Of a DNA stretch of 64,000 nt, positions 25,301 through 35,800 are shown piece by piece. Source of the DNA: Akkermansiaceae bacterium (lineage in GTDB: Bacteria; Verrucomicrobiota; Verrucomicrobiia; Verrucomicrobiales; DEV007); NCBI GenBank assembly GCA_024233005.1, contig JACKQE010000019.1, positions 1 through 64,000 of the forward strand. The letters run 5' to 3'. The notes under the pieces are model-generated. The model searched no databases. It saw only the letters and a list, made by a program, of their open reading frames with translations, and was not told the origin of the DNA. Each line of letters starts with the position of its first letter. Positions within the stretch are counted from its first letter, which is position 1. Both the position numbers and the translations under genes were made by a program.

Positions 25301-28240
25301 TCAGTCGATGTAGAGGAACTCGTTGGAATTGAGCAGCGCGAGGCTGAGATCAATGAGTGCGGCGAGCCGCGGGTCCGACTTTTTGAGCGAGGGAGACGAG
25401 CCGGAACCCGGAGCCGCCCGGACTACCTGAGGAGGAAGTTGATCGTTTTGGAATGTCAAATCGACGAGCGCGGCGGCGGCCGGACTGGTTCCGGTCAGCA
25501 ACTCCTCCGCCTTGAGAGCATGGTCGTGCAAGGCAAAACGGGCGATCGAACCGTCAAATAGGTGCCCCTCCTCGTCGCGCCCGCCAAGGAACAAGCGCCG
25601 CTCCGGCACCTGGATGGGCCCGGTGAAGGGATGGGGCACGATGACGCTTTCCATCTTGGCGTCAGGATCGCTCAGATTGCGGGCATGGAACGTGACCGTG
25701 CCTCCGTCAGTGCCACCTGTTTCGATCACCGCAGCAACATAATAGGCCGCTTGTTCAGGCAGGTGAATGCCGGAAGCGATGACTTCATAGTGGGGATTGC
25801 CCGCATTGTCCTGGCCGGTCAGTTGAACAATGAGATTGCCGGGAGAGTACTTGGATTTCACCGAGGTGATGCCAAGGGACCATCCGTAGCTGTCAGCCGA
25901 CAATTCGGGACTGCTTCGCCAACGCGACGCAATGGTCCGCACCGAGGCGTCGGGGTAGAGCGAGTCCAGGCTCAGCACCGCCTGCACGGTGAAGCTGCCG
26001 CCTTCATTCCGGGGAAGTCCGGTGACTTCCACTTTCTCGAAGAGAGAGTTGGGCTGGATGTTGACTGCGGAACCACCGGAATAGGGCGAGGTCGGAAATT
26101 CCTTGAAAGCGGTGGTCTGGACTTTCGGTGTCGGCGGCGGGAGCGCCACAGGTCCCTTGTTTTTGGAAAGACCCGCCCGCACCTGGTCGAGGAACTCCCG
26201 GGCCTGGCTGACTTCTTCGCCCGAGGGTTCGCGCCCGAGCACGAGTTGAAAGGCCCGGTCGATGGAGCCGTCGTCGGTTTGCTCAGTCAGCGCCAACCCC
26301 GCAATGCGTTGGGCCCGACGGTTGAGGAAATCATTGTTCAGCATGACCAACGCCTGAGGCGCCGTGGTGCTGACATCGCGGCAGGCGCAGGAATTGAATC
26401 CATCAGGCCCATCGAAGGTGTTGAGGAACAAAGTCCTGGGGTTTTTCATCAACTTCTGGTAGATGCTACGGCGGAGCACGGCCTCGCCATCATAGCCTGC
26501 CCCTCCCATGGTGAAGTCGAGCTCATGTCCCGATTGGAGCGTGGCATCCCGAATCTGCTCCGCTTCGAGACGACGGATGCGCTGACGCCAGATCAACTGG
26601 TTTCCCGGATCGTTCCGCGAGGCGGCGTCCCCGGGCTCGACCAAAGACGCCTGCTGCCAGACCGCGCTGGTCATGATGAGCTTTTGCATCCGCTTCAAAC
26701 TCCAGCCCTCCTGGACGAATCGCTGGGCGAGCCAATCGAGCAGCTCCGGGTGGGTCGGAGCGGTCCCCTGCTTGCCGAAGTCGTTGCCCGTGGCGACGAT
26801 GCCGGAGCCGAAATGGTAATGCCAAAGCCGGTTGACCATGACCCGGGTCGTGATCTGGTTGTCCGGTCGCGTCATCCAGTCCGCCAACGCGGTGCGGCGG
26901 CCGCTGCTATTCCCGGCCTTTACTCCTTCCCGGGAGACCTTGGCCTGACCCGGATCAAGGATGGAAAGAAACCCGGGTGAGAACGAGCGCTTTTCATCAT
27001 CGTCAGGAATGTAGGCAGCGGGTGCCACCGGACCGACATCGCGCACCGCGTAGACCGGAGTCAGCGGTTTGGGCTTGAGCGCAGCCAGCTTTTTCAACTC
27101 GGCCTCAATGGCTTCATACCGAGCCTTCGCGGCGTCCTTGAGTTTGGTGGCGACTTTCTCCTGTTCGATGTCGACCTGCCGCTGGATCAGAAATTTGTGC
27201 TGAACTTCCAAAGGGGTAAGTTCTGCCTCGGGCTTGTTGTAAAGTGCCTGCAACTCGGGGGAGAATTTTTTCACCGCATTGACTTCGGCATTTTTCAGCC
27301 CCTGGGCCAGCAGCCCGTCGCGTTCTTTGCGAAGAGCGGCGGTCGATTCCTCCCACCGGGCCAGCGACTCCGCATGGACCTTCTTCTCCTCCGGGGTGGC
27401 GGCCACGATGGAGTCATCCGGGTAGATGCCGGAGAAAAAAGCCTGCAGCCGGAAGTAATCGTCCTGCAGAATGGGGTCGAATTTGTGGTCGTGGCATTTC
27501 GCACAACCCATGGACAGGCCGAGAAAGAGGGAACCGGAGACGTCGGTGATGTCCTCCAGAATGATCCCCCACTGTTTCGGCGCATCGCGTTGGTTGGACT
27601 CATAAGGCCAGAGACGGAGAAAACCGGTGGCCGTGACCGCATCAGGGTTCTCCGGGGCGACTTCGTCACCCGCGATCTGCCAGCGGACAAACTGGTCATA
27701 AGGCATGTCCGCATTGAGAGCCCCGATGACCCAGTCGCGGTAACGCCACATGTGGGGACGGTACTCATCGGCCTTGTAGCCGTTGGAGTCGCCGTAGCGC
27801 GCCAGATCAAGCCAGTGCCGTCCCCAGCGCTCGCCATAGCGGGGGGACTTGAGGAGTTCATCAATGAGATGTTCAAACGCCGCGTCAGGATCCTTCGCAT
27901 AGGCCTCACGAAATGCCTGGACTTCCTCGAACTCCGGAGGCAGACCGATGAGATCGAAATAGGCCCTCCGGATCAAGGTGCGGGCGTCTGCCCTCGGGGC
28001 GGGGACAATGCCGAGGGCCTCCTGCTTGGCGAGGATGAACCGATCAATCTCATTGCGGCACCAACCGTCGCGATCTTTCACCACCGGAACCTCCGGATGG
28101 GTCAGAGGCTTGAAAAACCAATAATCAATGTCTTTGGCGGCCAACCGTTCCTGGATCGTGCGTTCACCGGCGGAGGCTACCCCGACGGAACCCAGCAGGA
28201 GGCAGCAGGAAAGTCGGAAGAGGAAGGTTTGGAAGATCAT
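25301..28240 (-). CDS. DUF1549/DUF1553 protein with LamG-like insert
   Basis: 979 residues from the ATG at 28240, where a signal peptide begins (MIFQTFLFRLSCCLLLGSVGVASA); the open frame reaches 28483 without conserved sequence. DUF1549 comes first (RNEIDRFILAKQEALG, LIRRAYFDLIGLPP). It includes a haem-type CAKCHDHKFDP. A coiled-coil segment lies around 290-400. DUF1553 follows (RTALADWMTRPDNQITTRVMVNRLW, EEIRDATLQSG-like region, FDGPDGFNSCACRDVSTTAPQ). Between DUF1553 and the C-terminus sits a LamG-like sandwich (FTVQAVLSLDSLYP, HARNLSDPDAKM). The core alone is usually 700-800 residues. Paired with the DUF1501 gene downstream. Confidence 0.88.
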   Translation of the reverse strand: MIFQTFLFRLSCCLLLGSVGVASAGERTIQERLAAKDIDYWFFKPLTHPEVPVVKDRDGWCRNEIDRFILAKQEALGIVPAPRADARTLIRRAYFDLIGLPPEFEEVQAFREAYAKDPDAAFEHLIDELLKSPRYGERWGRHWLDLARYGDSNGYKADEYRPHMWRYRDWVIGALNADMPYDQFVRWQIAGDEVAPENPDAVTATGFLRLWPYESNQRDAPKQWGIILEDITDVSGSLFLGLSMGCAKCHDHKFDPILQDDYFRLQAFFSGIYPDDSIVAATPEEKKVHAESLARWEESTAALRKERDGLLAQGLKNAEVNAVKKFSPELQALYNKPEAELTPLEVQHKFLIQRQVDIEQEKVATKLKDAAKARYEAIEAELKKLAALKPKPLTPVYAVRDVGPVAPAAYIPDDDEKRSFSPGFLSILDPGQAKVSREGVKAGNSSGRRTALADWMTRPDNQITTRVMVNRLWHYHFGSGIVATGNDFGKQGTAPTHPELLDWLAQRFVQEGWSLKRMQKLIMTSAVWQQASLVEPGDAASRNDPGNQLIWRQRIRRLEAEQIRDATLQSGHELDFTMGGAGYDGEAVLRRSIYQKLMKNPRTLFLNTFDGPDGFNSCACRDVSTTAPQALVMLNNDFLNRRAQRIAGLALTEQTDDGSIDRAFQLVLGREPSGEEVSQAREFLDQVRAGLSKNKGPVALPPPTPKVQTTAFKEFPTSPYSGGSAVNIQPNSLFEKVEVTGLPRNEGGSFTVQAVLSLDSLYPDASVRTIASRWRSSPELSADSYGWSLGITSVKSKYSPGNLIVQLTGQDNAGNPHYEVIASGIHLPEQAAYYVAAVIETGGTDGGTVTFHARNLSDPDAKMESVIVPHPFTGPIQVPERRLFLGGRDEEGHLFDGSIARFALHDHALKAEELLTGTSPAAAALVDLTFQNDQLPPQVVRAAPGSGSSPSLKKSDPRLAALIDLSLALLNSNEFLYID

Positions 28241-28510
28241 GGGAGGGGAATCTAATCTGAGGAGATGCCGTGAAAAGATGTCACTGGAAAAATGTAGCCG
28301 GGCATGACCGGAATCACAAGGATTGCCTATAGAGTCCAGGGAGGCGCGATTCTGGACATCTTTTTTTACTTTCCGATGAGAAACCGTGATCACGCCGGAG
28401 GGGGGGAATCCCTCACGAGGGAAAAAGATGGGCTCCCGGCTGACTTTTGCGGGAATCTCCTTCCCTGCCCCAAACGCTGCCATGATGCCATCGCCCGGAC
28501 GGAACCGGGG

Positions 28511-29482
28511 TCACAAAATCTGGAGGCGGGAAAGGTCCTGGGTGTCCACCATTCCCACCGGGCGCCGCTCCGCATCAAGCACAACGAGATCGTCAATGCG
28601 ATGATCATCAAAGAGTCGCAGGACTTCTGAGGCGAGTTTGTCGCTGGTGATGCAGATGGGATTCCTCGTCATGCAGTCCCCCACCGGCAGGGTGGCAACA
28701 TCCGCCCGGCGTTGGAAGGCCCGGACGAAATCGCCCTGGGTGAAAATCCCCCCCAGTCGTCCCTCCGGATCAACCACGACCACCGCACCAGCCCGGGCCC
28801 GCGTCATCTTCTCCAGCACCCCACCGACAGGTTCGTCCGCATTCACGACGACAAAGGCCTCCCCGGTCCGCATGATGTCGGTGACCCGGGTCAGGAGCAC
28901 CCGGCCCAAGCTGCCGCCGGGATGCAACTCCGCGAAATCCTCTTTGCGGAAACCGCGCGCCTCCAGCAGCACCATGGCCAATGCATCACACAACGCCAGC
29001 ATGTTGGTGGTAGAGGACGTTGGCGCAAGGTTCAGAGGACAGGCTTCCCGCTCCACATTCACATCAAGGGCGACATCGGCGGCCTTGGCCAGGGATGACC
29101 CCAGCCGGCCCGTGATCGCGATCAGCGCAATCGGCCGACGCTTCAAATGGGGAAGGACATCAAGGAGTTCGCGTGTTTCCCCGCTGTAGCTCAGCGCGAC
29201 GACCGCATCACCCGCGTCCACCAATCCCAGATCTCCATGAAGAGCGTCCTGGCAATTTAAATTGGCTGCCGGAGCTCCCGTCGAACTCAGGGTTGCCGCG
29301 AGCTTGCGACCGATCGCGCCGGATTTCCCCACCCCGAGCACCACAATCTTGCCACGTTGGTCCAAAGCCGCCCGGAGGAGATCGACCGCCGTAACAAAAT
29401 CCCCGTCCAGCCGGTCCCGGAGGCGGGCAAGTTCATCGATTTCAATCTGGATGACGCGGCGGGCTTTTTCCTGATAATCCAT
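28511..29482 (-). CDS. kdsD: Arabinose-5-phosphate isomerase (KpsF/GutQ family)
   Basis: 323 residues from the ATG at 29482; E. coli KdsD has 328. The SIS domain comes first (VLGVGKSGAIGRKLAATLSSTG, ALSYSGETRELL, TSSTTNMLALCDALA). The family signature HPGGSLGR precedes two CBS domains (from about residue 205). It converts ribulose 5-phosphate to arabinose 5-phosphate, the first step to KDO of LPS. No other kds gene is near. Divergent from the DUF4105 gene across about 200 bp. Confidence 0.93.
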   Translation of the reverse strand: MDYQEKARRVIQIEIDELARLRDRLDGDFVTAVDLLRAALDQRGKIVVLGVGKSGAIGRKLAATLSSTGAPAANLNCQDALHGDLGLVDAGDAVVALSYSGETRELLDVLPHLKRRPIALIAITGRLGSSLAKAADVALDVNVEREACPLNLAPTSSTTNMLALCDALAMVLLEARGFRKEDFAELHPGGSLGRVLLTRVTDIMRTGEAFVVVNADEPVGGVLEKMTRARAGAVVVVDPEGRLGGIFTQGDFVRAFQRRADVATLPVGDCMTRNPICITSDKLASEVLRLFDDHRIDDLVVLDAERRPVGMVDTQDLSRLQIL

Positions 29483-29689
29483 AGGGGGCAATGCGAACGA
29501 AACGGGGTCGGAACCACCTTCTATGCGGCCTTTTTCGGTCCCGCGCAAGCAGCGAGCGAGAGGGATCCTGCGGCCCCACTATTGTTGAATAATGAGTTCA
29601 TAATTTCTTGTCCGCCCGGTCCCCACCGAGTTATAAAATGTCCCGCCACGCGTCACCGCCGATTGCCAAGGCGCGTTACCGCAGGCAAA

Positions 29690-30829
29690 GTGCCCTCCAC
29701 TTTTCCCCTCATCATACTGAAAATTCCCCCATGGTTCCTTGGTTTGGCCCGCAAGGCCACTCTTACTTGCGGCGGTCTGCTCCTGGCCACCGCGGCAGCC
29801 TGGGCCTTTGGTGCGCTCTGGTTTGATTTCCCATTCCCCCGTCTCCGTCAGGTGGTGGCAGTTCTTTTTGCCATGGGGATCATCGCCAGCCTCCTGCTGG
29901 TGCGTCCCCGTTGGCGGAAGATTTCCGTGGCGAGTGGTCTCGTCCTTTTCGTCGCCGGTTGGTGGATGACCCTGACGCCGCGCATCGACCGCGACTGGAT
30001 GCCGGACGTGGCGGAAACGCCTTGGGCTGAGGTGGAGGGAGACCTCATCACCCTCCACAATGTCCGCAACTGCGACTACCGCAGTGAGACCGACTACACC
30101 GTCCATTGGACCACCAGGACCGTCCGGCTCTCCCGTCTCACCGGGGTGGATGTCGCGATCACGTTCTGGGGCTCCCCGTGGATGGCTCACCCGATCATCA
30201 GTTTTCAATTTGCCGACGCCCCGCCATTGGCTTTCTCCATCGAAACCCGCAAAGAATCCGGCGAGTCCTATTCCGCCATCGGTGGACTCTACCGCCAATT
30301 CGAACTGATCTACGTCGCTGCGGAGGAACGCGATGTCGTGGCCTTGAGAACAAACCAGCGGATCGGCGAGGACGTCTACCTCTACCGGACCACTTTGACC
30401 GCATCCGCCGCCCGCGGCAGGTTCATGGAATACATTCAGTCGATCAACCAACTGCACCAAAAGGCACGCTGGTACAATGCCCTGACGAGCAATTGCACCA
30501 CCGCCATCCGCACCCAGCACCCGGTCACCGACCGCATGCCCTGGGACTGGCGCCTGCTGGCCAATGGCAAAATGGATGAGCTTTTTTACGACCTCGGGGT
30601 GATCAACACCGGGGGACTGCCGTTCGAGGAGTTGAAGCAGCGGGCGAGGATCAACGAAGCCGCAAGGGCCGCCGGACCTTCGGAAGATTTCCCGGTCCGC
30701 ATCCGCGAGGGACGACCGGGATTCCCGTCGCCGGCTCCCCTATCAAATGATGCTCCGTCGCCGAAGGAACAGGGGCCGACGGCATCCGGAGCAGGTTCCT
30801 CAAAACCACCCCTCGAGAACATTCCTTGA
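29690..30829 (+). CDS. DUF4105-domain membrane protein
   Basis: About 379 residues if the GTG at 29690 is used. The start is uncertain: the frame is open back to 29357, but that part overlaps the divergent kdsD start and is not protein-like. Two or three N-terminal membrane segments (LTCGGLLLATAAAWAFGALWF, VVAVLFAMGIIASLLLV, VASGLVLFVAGWWM) precede a soluble domain. That domain has NVRNCDYRSETDYTVHW, ETRKESGESYSAIGGLYRQFEL and WYNALTSNCTTAI, the DUF4105 pattern with a conserved Asn-Cys that suggests a papain-like hydrolase. The stop overlaps the convergent isomerase by 30 bp. Confidence 0.8.
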   Translation: MPSTFPLIILKIPPWFLGLARKATLTCGGLLLATAAAWAFGALWFDFPFPRLRQVVAVLFAMGIIASLLLVRPRWRKISVASGLVLFVAGWWMTLTPRIDRDWMPDVAETPWAEVEGDLITLHNVRNCDYRSETDYTVHWTTRTVRLSRLTGVDVAITFWGSPWMAHPIISFQFADAPPLAFSIETRKESGESYSAIGGLYRQFELIYVAAEERDVVALRTNQRIGEDVYLYRTTLTASAARGRFMEYIQSINQLHQKARWYNALTSNCTTAIRTQHPVTDRMPWDWRLLANGKMDELFYDLGVINTGGLPFEELKQRARINEAARAAGPSEDFPVRIREGRPGFPSPAPLSNDAPSPKEQGPTASGAGSSKPPLENIP

Positions 30830-31711
30830 CACCCGGAGCGCTTTCTGGCGACCGGCCAGGGTTTTTCCGAACGTGTCGTCTTCTACTTCGATGCAGATCG
30901 GACCATCGTAGCCACACTCCATGAGCGCCGCCATGAACTGGGCCCAGTCAATCTCTCCATATCCTGGAATCCTCGGCTGGTGCCACTTCAGGGGTTCCGC
31001 AAAGGCACCGACTTCGTTGAGACGTGGCCGGTCAATTTTGACATCCTTGGCGTGGAGATGGAACAGCTTGTCGCGGAACTCCCGCAGCGGACTGATGGGA
31101 TCCATGAACTGCAGGGCGAAGTGGGAAGGGTCGTAATTCAGCCCAAAGGACGGGCTGGGAATGTCGGAGAACATCCGACGCCAGATCGTCGGAGAGGTGG
31201 CCAGATTTTTTCCGCCGGGCCACTCGTCGCCCGTGAAATACATCGGACAGTTCTCAATTCCGATCCGCACCCCGTGGTCCTCAGCGTGGCGGATCAGCGG
31301 ACGCCAAACATCGAGAAACCGGGGCCAGTTGTCATCCACACTGAGCCTCCAGTCTCGTCCGACAAATGTGTTCACCCGATCCAAACCGAGAAGCGGGGCG
31401 GCCGCGATGACCTGGCGGAGATGCTCCAAGCAGAGGTCCGCAATCCCAGGGTCAGGATCAAGAACATTCGGGTAGTATCCCAGTCCACTGATGGCCACCC
31501 CGCGATCCGCCGCATTCCCCCGGATCTCGTCGGCCCTCGCGGGGGTAAGCCCGGCCACATCGACATGGGTGACTCCGGCAAATTTTCGCTCGGCGCGGCC
31601 GACCGGCCAGCACATCAACTCGACTGTGGCGAAGCGTTCGGCGGCAGCGAAAGCGATCACCTCGTCGAGGGAAAGCTCAGGGAGGATGGCGGAGACAAAA
31701 CCCAGTTGCAT
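30800..31711 (-). CDS. Sugar phosphate isomerase/epimerase (xylose-isomerase-like TIM barrel)
   Basis: 303 residues from the ATG at 31711 (MQLGFVSAILPELSLDEV). The family features are VELMCWPVG, GLGYYPNVLDPD, GIENCPMYFTGDEWPGG with Glu and metal ligands, LNYDPSHFALQ, LFHLHAKDVKID and an EVED near the C-terminus. These are the AP endonuclease 2/xylose-isomerase-like barrel ligands. Substrate not assignable; family members act on inositols, ketoses or keto-sugars. It lies 53 bp downstream of the Nudix gene on the same strand. Confidence 0.87.
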   Translation of the reverse strand: MQLGFVSAILPELSLDEVIAFAAAERFATVELMCWPVGRAERKFAGVTHVDVAGLTPARADEIRGNAADRGVAISGLGYYPNVLDPDPGIADLCLEHLRQVIAAAPLLGLDRVNTFVGRDWRLSVDDNWPRFLDVWRPLIRHAEDHGVRIGIENCPMYFTGDEWPGGKNLATSPTIWRRMFSDIPSPSFGLNYDPSHFALQFMDPISPLREFRDKLFHLHAKDVKIDRPRLNEVGAFAEPLKWHQPRIPGYGEIDWAQFMAALMECGYDGPICIEVEDDTFGKTLAGRQKALRVSRNVLEGWF

Positions 31712-31764
31712 GACGACGGCATCATGACTTCCCGGAGGCGATTCGGCAAGCAGGAAGGCAGGAG

Positions 31765-32304
31765 TCAGGAGACGGCCCACTTCCGCGCCAAGCGCAGCAC
31801 CGACTCCTCATTGGTGAACTCTTCCAAAGCATCGATGGGCACCCAGGCGAGATCGAGCGATTCTTCACTGATGATGAATTCCCCGTCTCCTTCATGGCGC
31901 AAGGCATAGCGAACATCGAAGTGCTCATGGGCTGGTTGGTTTCCCCGGGCCGGGATGGGATGGATGTCGATGTCAAAAATCCGGCTCGAAACCGGTGTGA
32001 TGGGATCAAGCCCCGTTTCCTCCACAGCCTCCCGGAGCGCCACGGCAAGAAGATCTGGATCGCCGTCGGCATGGCCTCCCGGCTGCAGCCAGCGCTCCAG
32101 TTTTCGGTGGTGGGTCAGCATTACCTTGCTGCCGTCGCCATTGACCAGCCATGCCGAACCAGTGACGTGGCCAGAAATCAAGCTGCGCAAAAAGCAATCC
32201 GGATGATTGGCCACGAAGTGACAAAACCGTTCCACGGTCTCGCTTTCTTCAGGAAACCGGCCCCGATAATCAGCCAAAGCGTTCAGTAAGCCAATTCGAT
32301 GCAT
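31765..32304 (-). CDS. Nudix hydrolase
   Basis: 179 residues from the ATG at 32304 (MHRIGLLNAL); the longer open frame upstream is AT-rich and unsupported. The Nudix box spans about 77-99 (GHADGDPDLLAVAL then REAVEETGL). The metal-binding REVxEE core is intact, while the first Glu of GX5E is Pro. It hydrolyses a nucleoside diphosphate linked to another moiety; the compound cannot be named. The N-terminal 50 residues form a helical cap. Probably co-transcribed with the isomerase. Confidence 0.88.
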   Translation of the reverse strand: MHRIGLLNALADYRGRFPEESETVERFCHFVANHPDCFLRSLISGHVTGSAWLVNGDGSKVMLTHHRKLERWLQPGGHADGDPDLLAVALREAVEETGLDPITPVSSRIFDIDIHPIPARGNQPAHEHFDVRYALRHEGDGEFIISEESLDLAWVPIDALEEFTNEESVLRLARKWAVS

Positions 32305-32811
32305 TTGAAAAATACAGAAACTATTTAAAATTGGAGAGAATTTAGAAAAATCAAAGCAATTGCGAATCCAAGCACTCCCGAACGGCCCAGGGAGCCCTCC
32401 CTTACCAAGGTTGGTATCCTTCCTGCACAGCAAGCGCTATGACTCCGCAGAGTTCAAACTCCAATCAGAACAAAAAACTGACGCTTGCATCCCCTTGGAC
32501 CCCTGTCTAAACTCCCCTCCCTCCTGCACTTGGCACGAAGCCTGCCTGCAAGGAAACTCCTCAAATTATTCCAAGACGCCCCCGATCCAACTGGTGACCC
32601 GAGACGCCGTGACAACCACGACCCCATCCTGCCCCCAGCTGTATTTCGATCAGTGCCCCTGTCGAAAACGATCGTGATTTCCTCCACCCCGTCTTGCCGT
32701 CCGTTTTGCGGACCCGCAGTTCAGCATGCGATACGGGGCTCCTTCCACAGCGCCCCCCGCCATTTCTGACGCCCCGCCACCCAGCTTTCAACTCTCCCAG
32801 AAAAACCATTA
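32305..32811. other. 507-bp divergent intergenic region upstream of gltB
   Basis: The left 60 bp, next to the Nudix start, are AT-rich and probably hold its promoter. The middle holds a strong sigma-54-type site (32531-32545) pointing at gltB. The right part is C-rich, with a small GTCCG/CGGAC hairpin near 32698-32712. No protein-like open frame is visible. The 266 bp between the sigma-54 site and the ATG would form a long leader. Confidence 0.5.
32531..32545 (+). promoter_or_regulatory. Sigma-54 (RpoN) promoter for gltB
   Basis: TGGCACG-AAGC-CTGC matches the -24/-12 consensus TGGCACG-N4-TTGC at every fixed position except one (C for the first T of TTGC). GG-to-GC spacing is exact. It is preceded by T, which fits YTGGCACG. 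Orientation is toward gltB, a nitrogen-assimilation gene. Enhancer sites were not identified. Confidence 0.6.
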
Positions 32812-35800
32812 ATGAGCCGTCATCTCCACATCCCCGAACAAAGCCAAGGATCCCTCCACCTCCCGGAAGTCGAGCGGGACAGCTGTGGGGTCGGTGTCGT
32901 TTGCCATCTTCGTGGCGAACGCAGCCGCCGGGTGCTGAAGTTGGGCTTGGATTCGGTATGCAATGTGATCCACCGCGGCGCTCTGGATGCCGACGGCAAA
33001 ACCGGCGACGGAGCGGGGATCTCCACCCAAATCCCCTACCGCATTCTCCTCCCGGTGGCAGAAGCCCTCGGCCGGCCGGTGGCCACAGAGTCGGATCTGG
33101 GAGTCGGGGTGTTTTTCCTCCCGCCCGATCATGCGGCCGAAATCAAAGTGATGATCGAAGGCATTGTCTCGTCACGCGGACTCGGGTTCATCGGCTGGCG
33201 TGACGTGCCCCAGAATCTGGACGCGCTTGGCAACAAGGCTCTCGCCACCAAACCGGAAATCGTGCACCTGCTGGTGGCTCGCCCCCAGGAGCTCATCGAT
33301 CACGACGACTATGAGCGCAGGCTTTATATCTGCCGCCGCGAAATCGAGACTGTGGCCTCGAAATGGAAAGGTTTCTATGCCTGCTCCTTTTCGCACCGTC
33401 TGATTGTTTACAAAGGATTCCTCGTCGCCACGGCGTTGCGGAAATTCTACACGGATTTGGAAGATCCCGCCTACGAGACGGCGATCTGCCTCTACCACCA
33501 GCGATTCAGCACCAACACATTCCCCACCTGGGCGCTGGCCCAGCCTTTCCGGATGATGGCGCACAACGGGGAAATCAACACCGTGAGGGGCAACCGGAAC
33601 TGGTTCAACTCACGAACTGCCCAGTTCCAGAGCAAAACCTGGGGGGAAGACGTCAAATTCCTGCGAGACGCGATCGATCCCCACGGTTCTGATTCCGCCA
33701 GTCTGGACACGGCTTTGGAAATGCTGGTCCTTTCGGGCCGTTCCTTGGAGCACACCATGACCATGCTGGTTCCGCCAGCCTGGCGGATCGACCCAAACAC
33801 CTCGCCGGAAGTACAGGATTTTTTCCGCTACCATTCCTGCTTCGCGGAAGCCTGGGATGGTCCTGCCGCTTTGGCATTCACTGACGGTGTCAAGGTCGCG
33901 GCCTGTCTGGACCGGAACGGCCTCCGTCCTTCCCGCTACAAAATCACCGATGACGGAATTTTCGCGCTTGGCTCCGAGGTCGGGACTTGTGACATCGACG
34001 ACGCCACAGTGATCGAAAAGGGCCGGCTCGGCCCGGGCCAGATGATCCTGGTCGACACTTCCAAAGGGATCGTGAAACACAACGATGAAATCCGCCAAGG
34101 GCTGGCGGAAGCCAAGCCCTATGGCCAGTGGATTCAGGAGAACCGACTTCGTCTTGACGATCATGCCCCGGTGGCTCCTCCGGAGCCCACCGATGACCTC
34201 GACATCCTGGGATTGACCCAGCAGCAACTGGCGTTCGGTTACAATTCGGAGGAACTGGAAATGGTGCTGACTCCGATGGCCAAGACGGGAGAGGAAGCGG
34301 TTTACTCAATGGGAGACGATGCCGCGCTTTCGGTGCTGTCTTTCCGGCCCAAGGTGCTTTTCTCCTATTTCAAACAACTCTTCGCCCAGGTCACCAATCC
34401 TCCCATCGACCCCATCCGCGAGCGTCTGGTGATGTCGCTGGAAGCGGATCTCGGTCCGGAGCGCAACCTCCTTGAGGAGAGCCCCGCGCATGCCCGGGTC
34501 GTCCACCTTTCCTCGCCTTTCCTCTTCAAGCATCAGCTTGAAGTGTTGCGGAACATCGCGCCCGATTTCCCCCAGCGGGAAATCGACATCACGTGGCCGG
34601 TCGGGGAAGGCGTCTCGGGGATGGAGACCGCCATCCATCGCATCTGTGCCGAGGCCATCAAGGCGGTGGACGATAACGTGCGGATCATCATCCTGACGGA
34701 CCGCCGCACCAGCCATGACCGGGTGGCGGTGCCGGCCCTGCTGGCGACATCGGCGGTGCACACCCACCTCAATGTCGCGAAAAAGCGCATGCTGACCAGC
34801 CTCGTCGTCGAGACTGCGGAAGCCCGCGACACCCACCACATGGCCTGTCTCTTCGGATTTGGCGCCACTGCGGTCTGCCCCTACCTGGCCCACGGCACCG
34901 TCCGGGACATTCTGCAGCGAGACACCAAGGGCGAACTGGGAGGCATATCCCTAACTCAGGCCCTGAGCAATTACCACTACGCTCTGGAAAAAGGCGTGCT
35001 CAAGATCATGTCCAAGATGGGCATCTCGGTGCTCAACAGTTATCAGGGCGCCCAGATTTTCGAAGCCGTGGGGATTTCCTCCGGACTCATCAGCCAGTGT
35101 TTCGCCGGCACGCCTTCCCAGATCGAAGGCATCGGCTTCGCCGAGATCGCCCGCGACGCCCTGACCCGCCACGAAGCAGGGTTTGGCCAGGCCATCGCCG
35201 GCGGCGCCCCCCCCGCGTTGGAAGATCCCGGCGATTTCCGCTTCCGACGCGATGGGGAGCGCCACGCCATCAACCAACCGGTCCTGAAAAACTTCCACAG
35301 CTTTGTCAAAACCAACAAGCCGGACGAATACGAGGCCTATGTCGCGGCCGTGAAAGCCACCCAACCGCTCTCCCTGCGTGATCTGCTGGAATTTGCACCG
35401 GCGGCCAACCCGATTCCGATCGACGAAGTGGAGCCCATTGAAAGCATTCGGCGGCGCTTCACCACGGCCGCCATGTCCCTTGGGGCGCTCTCTCCCGAGG
35501 CGCACGAAACCTTGGCCATCGCAATGAACCGGATCGGCGGCAAGTCGAACTCCGGGGAAGGAGGCGAGGAAGAACGCCGGTTCACCCGCTATGAAAACGG
35601 GGACTGGGGAAATTCCCGGATCAAGCAGATTGCCTCGGGACGCTTCGGGGTTCACGCGCATTACCTCATGAATGCGGATGAACTGGAAATCAAGATGGCC
35701 CAGGGAGCCAAGCCCGGCGAAGGCGGACAGCTGCCAGGACACAAGGTCAATGGCATCATCGCCACCCTCCGTCACACCCAGCCCGGCGTCACTCTGATAT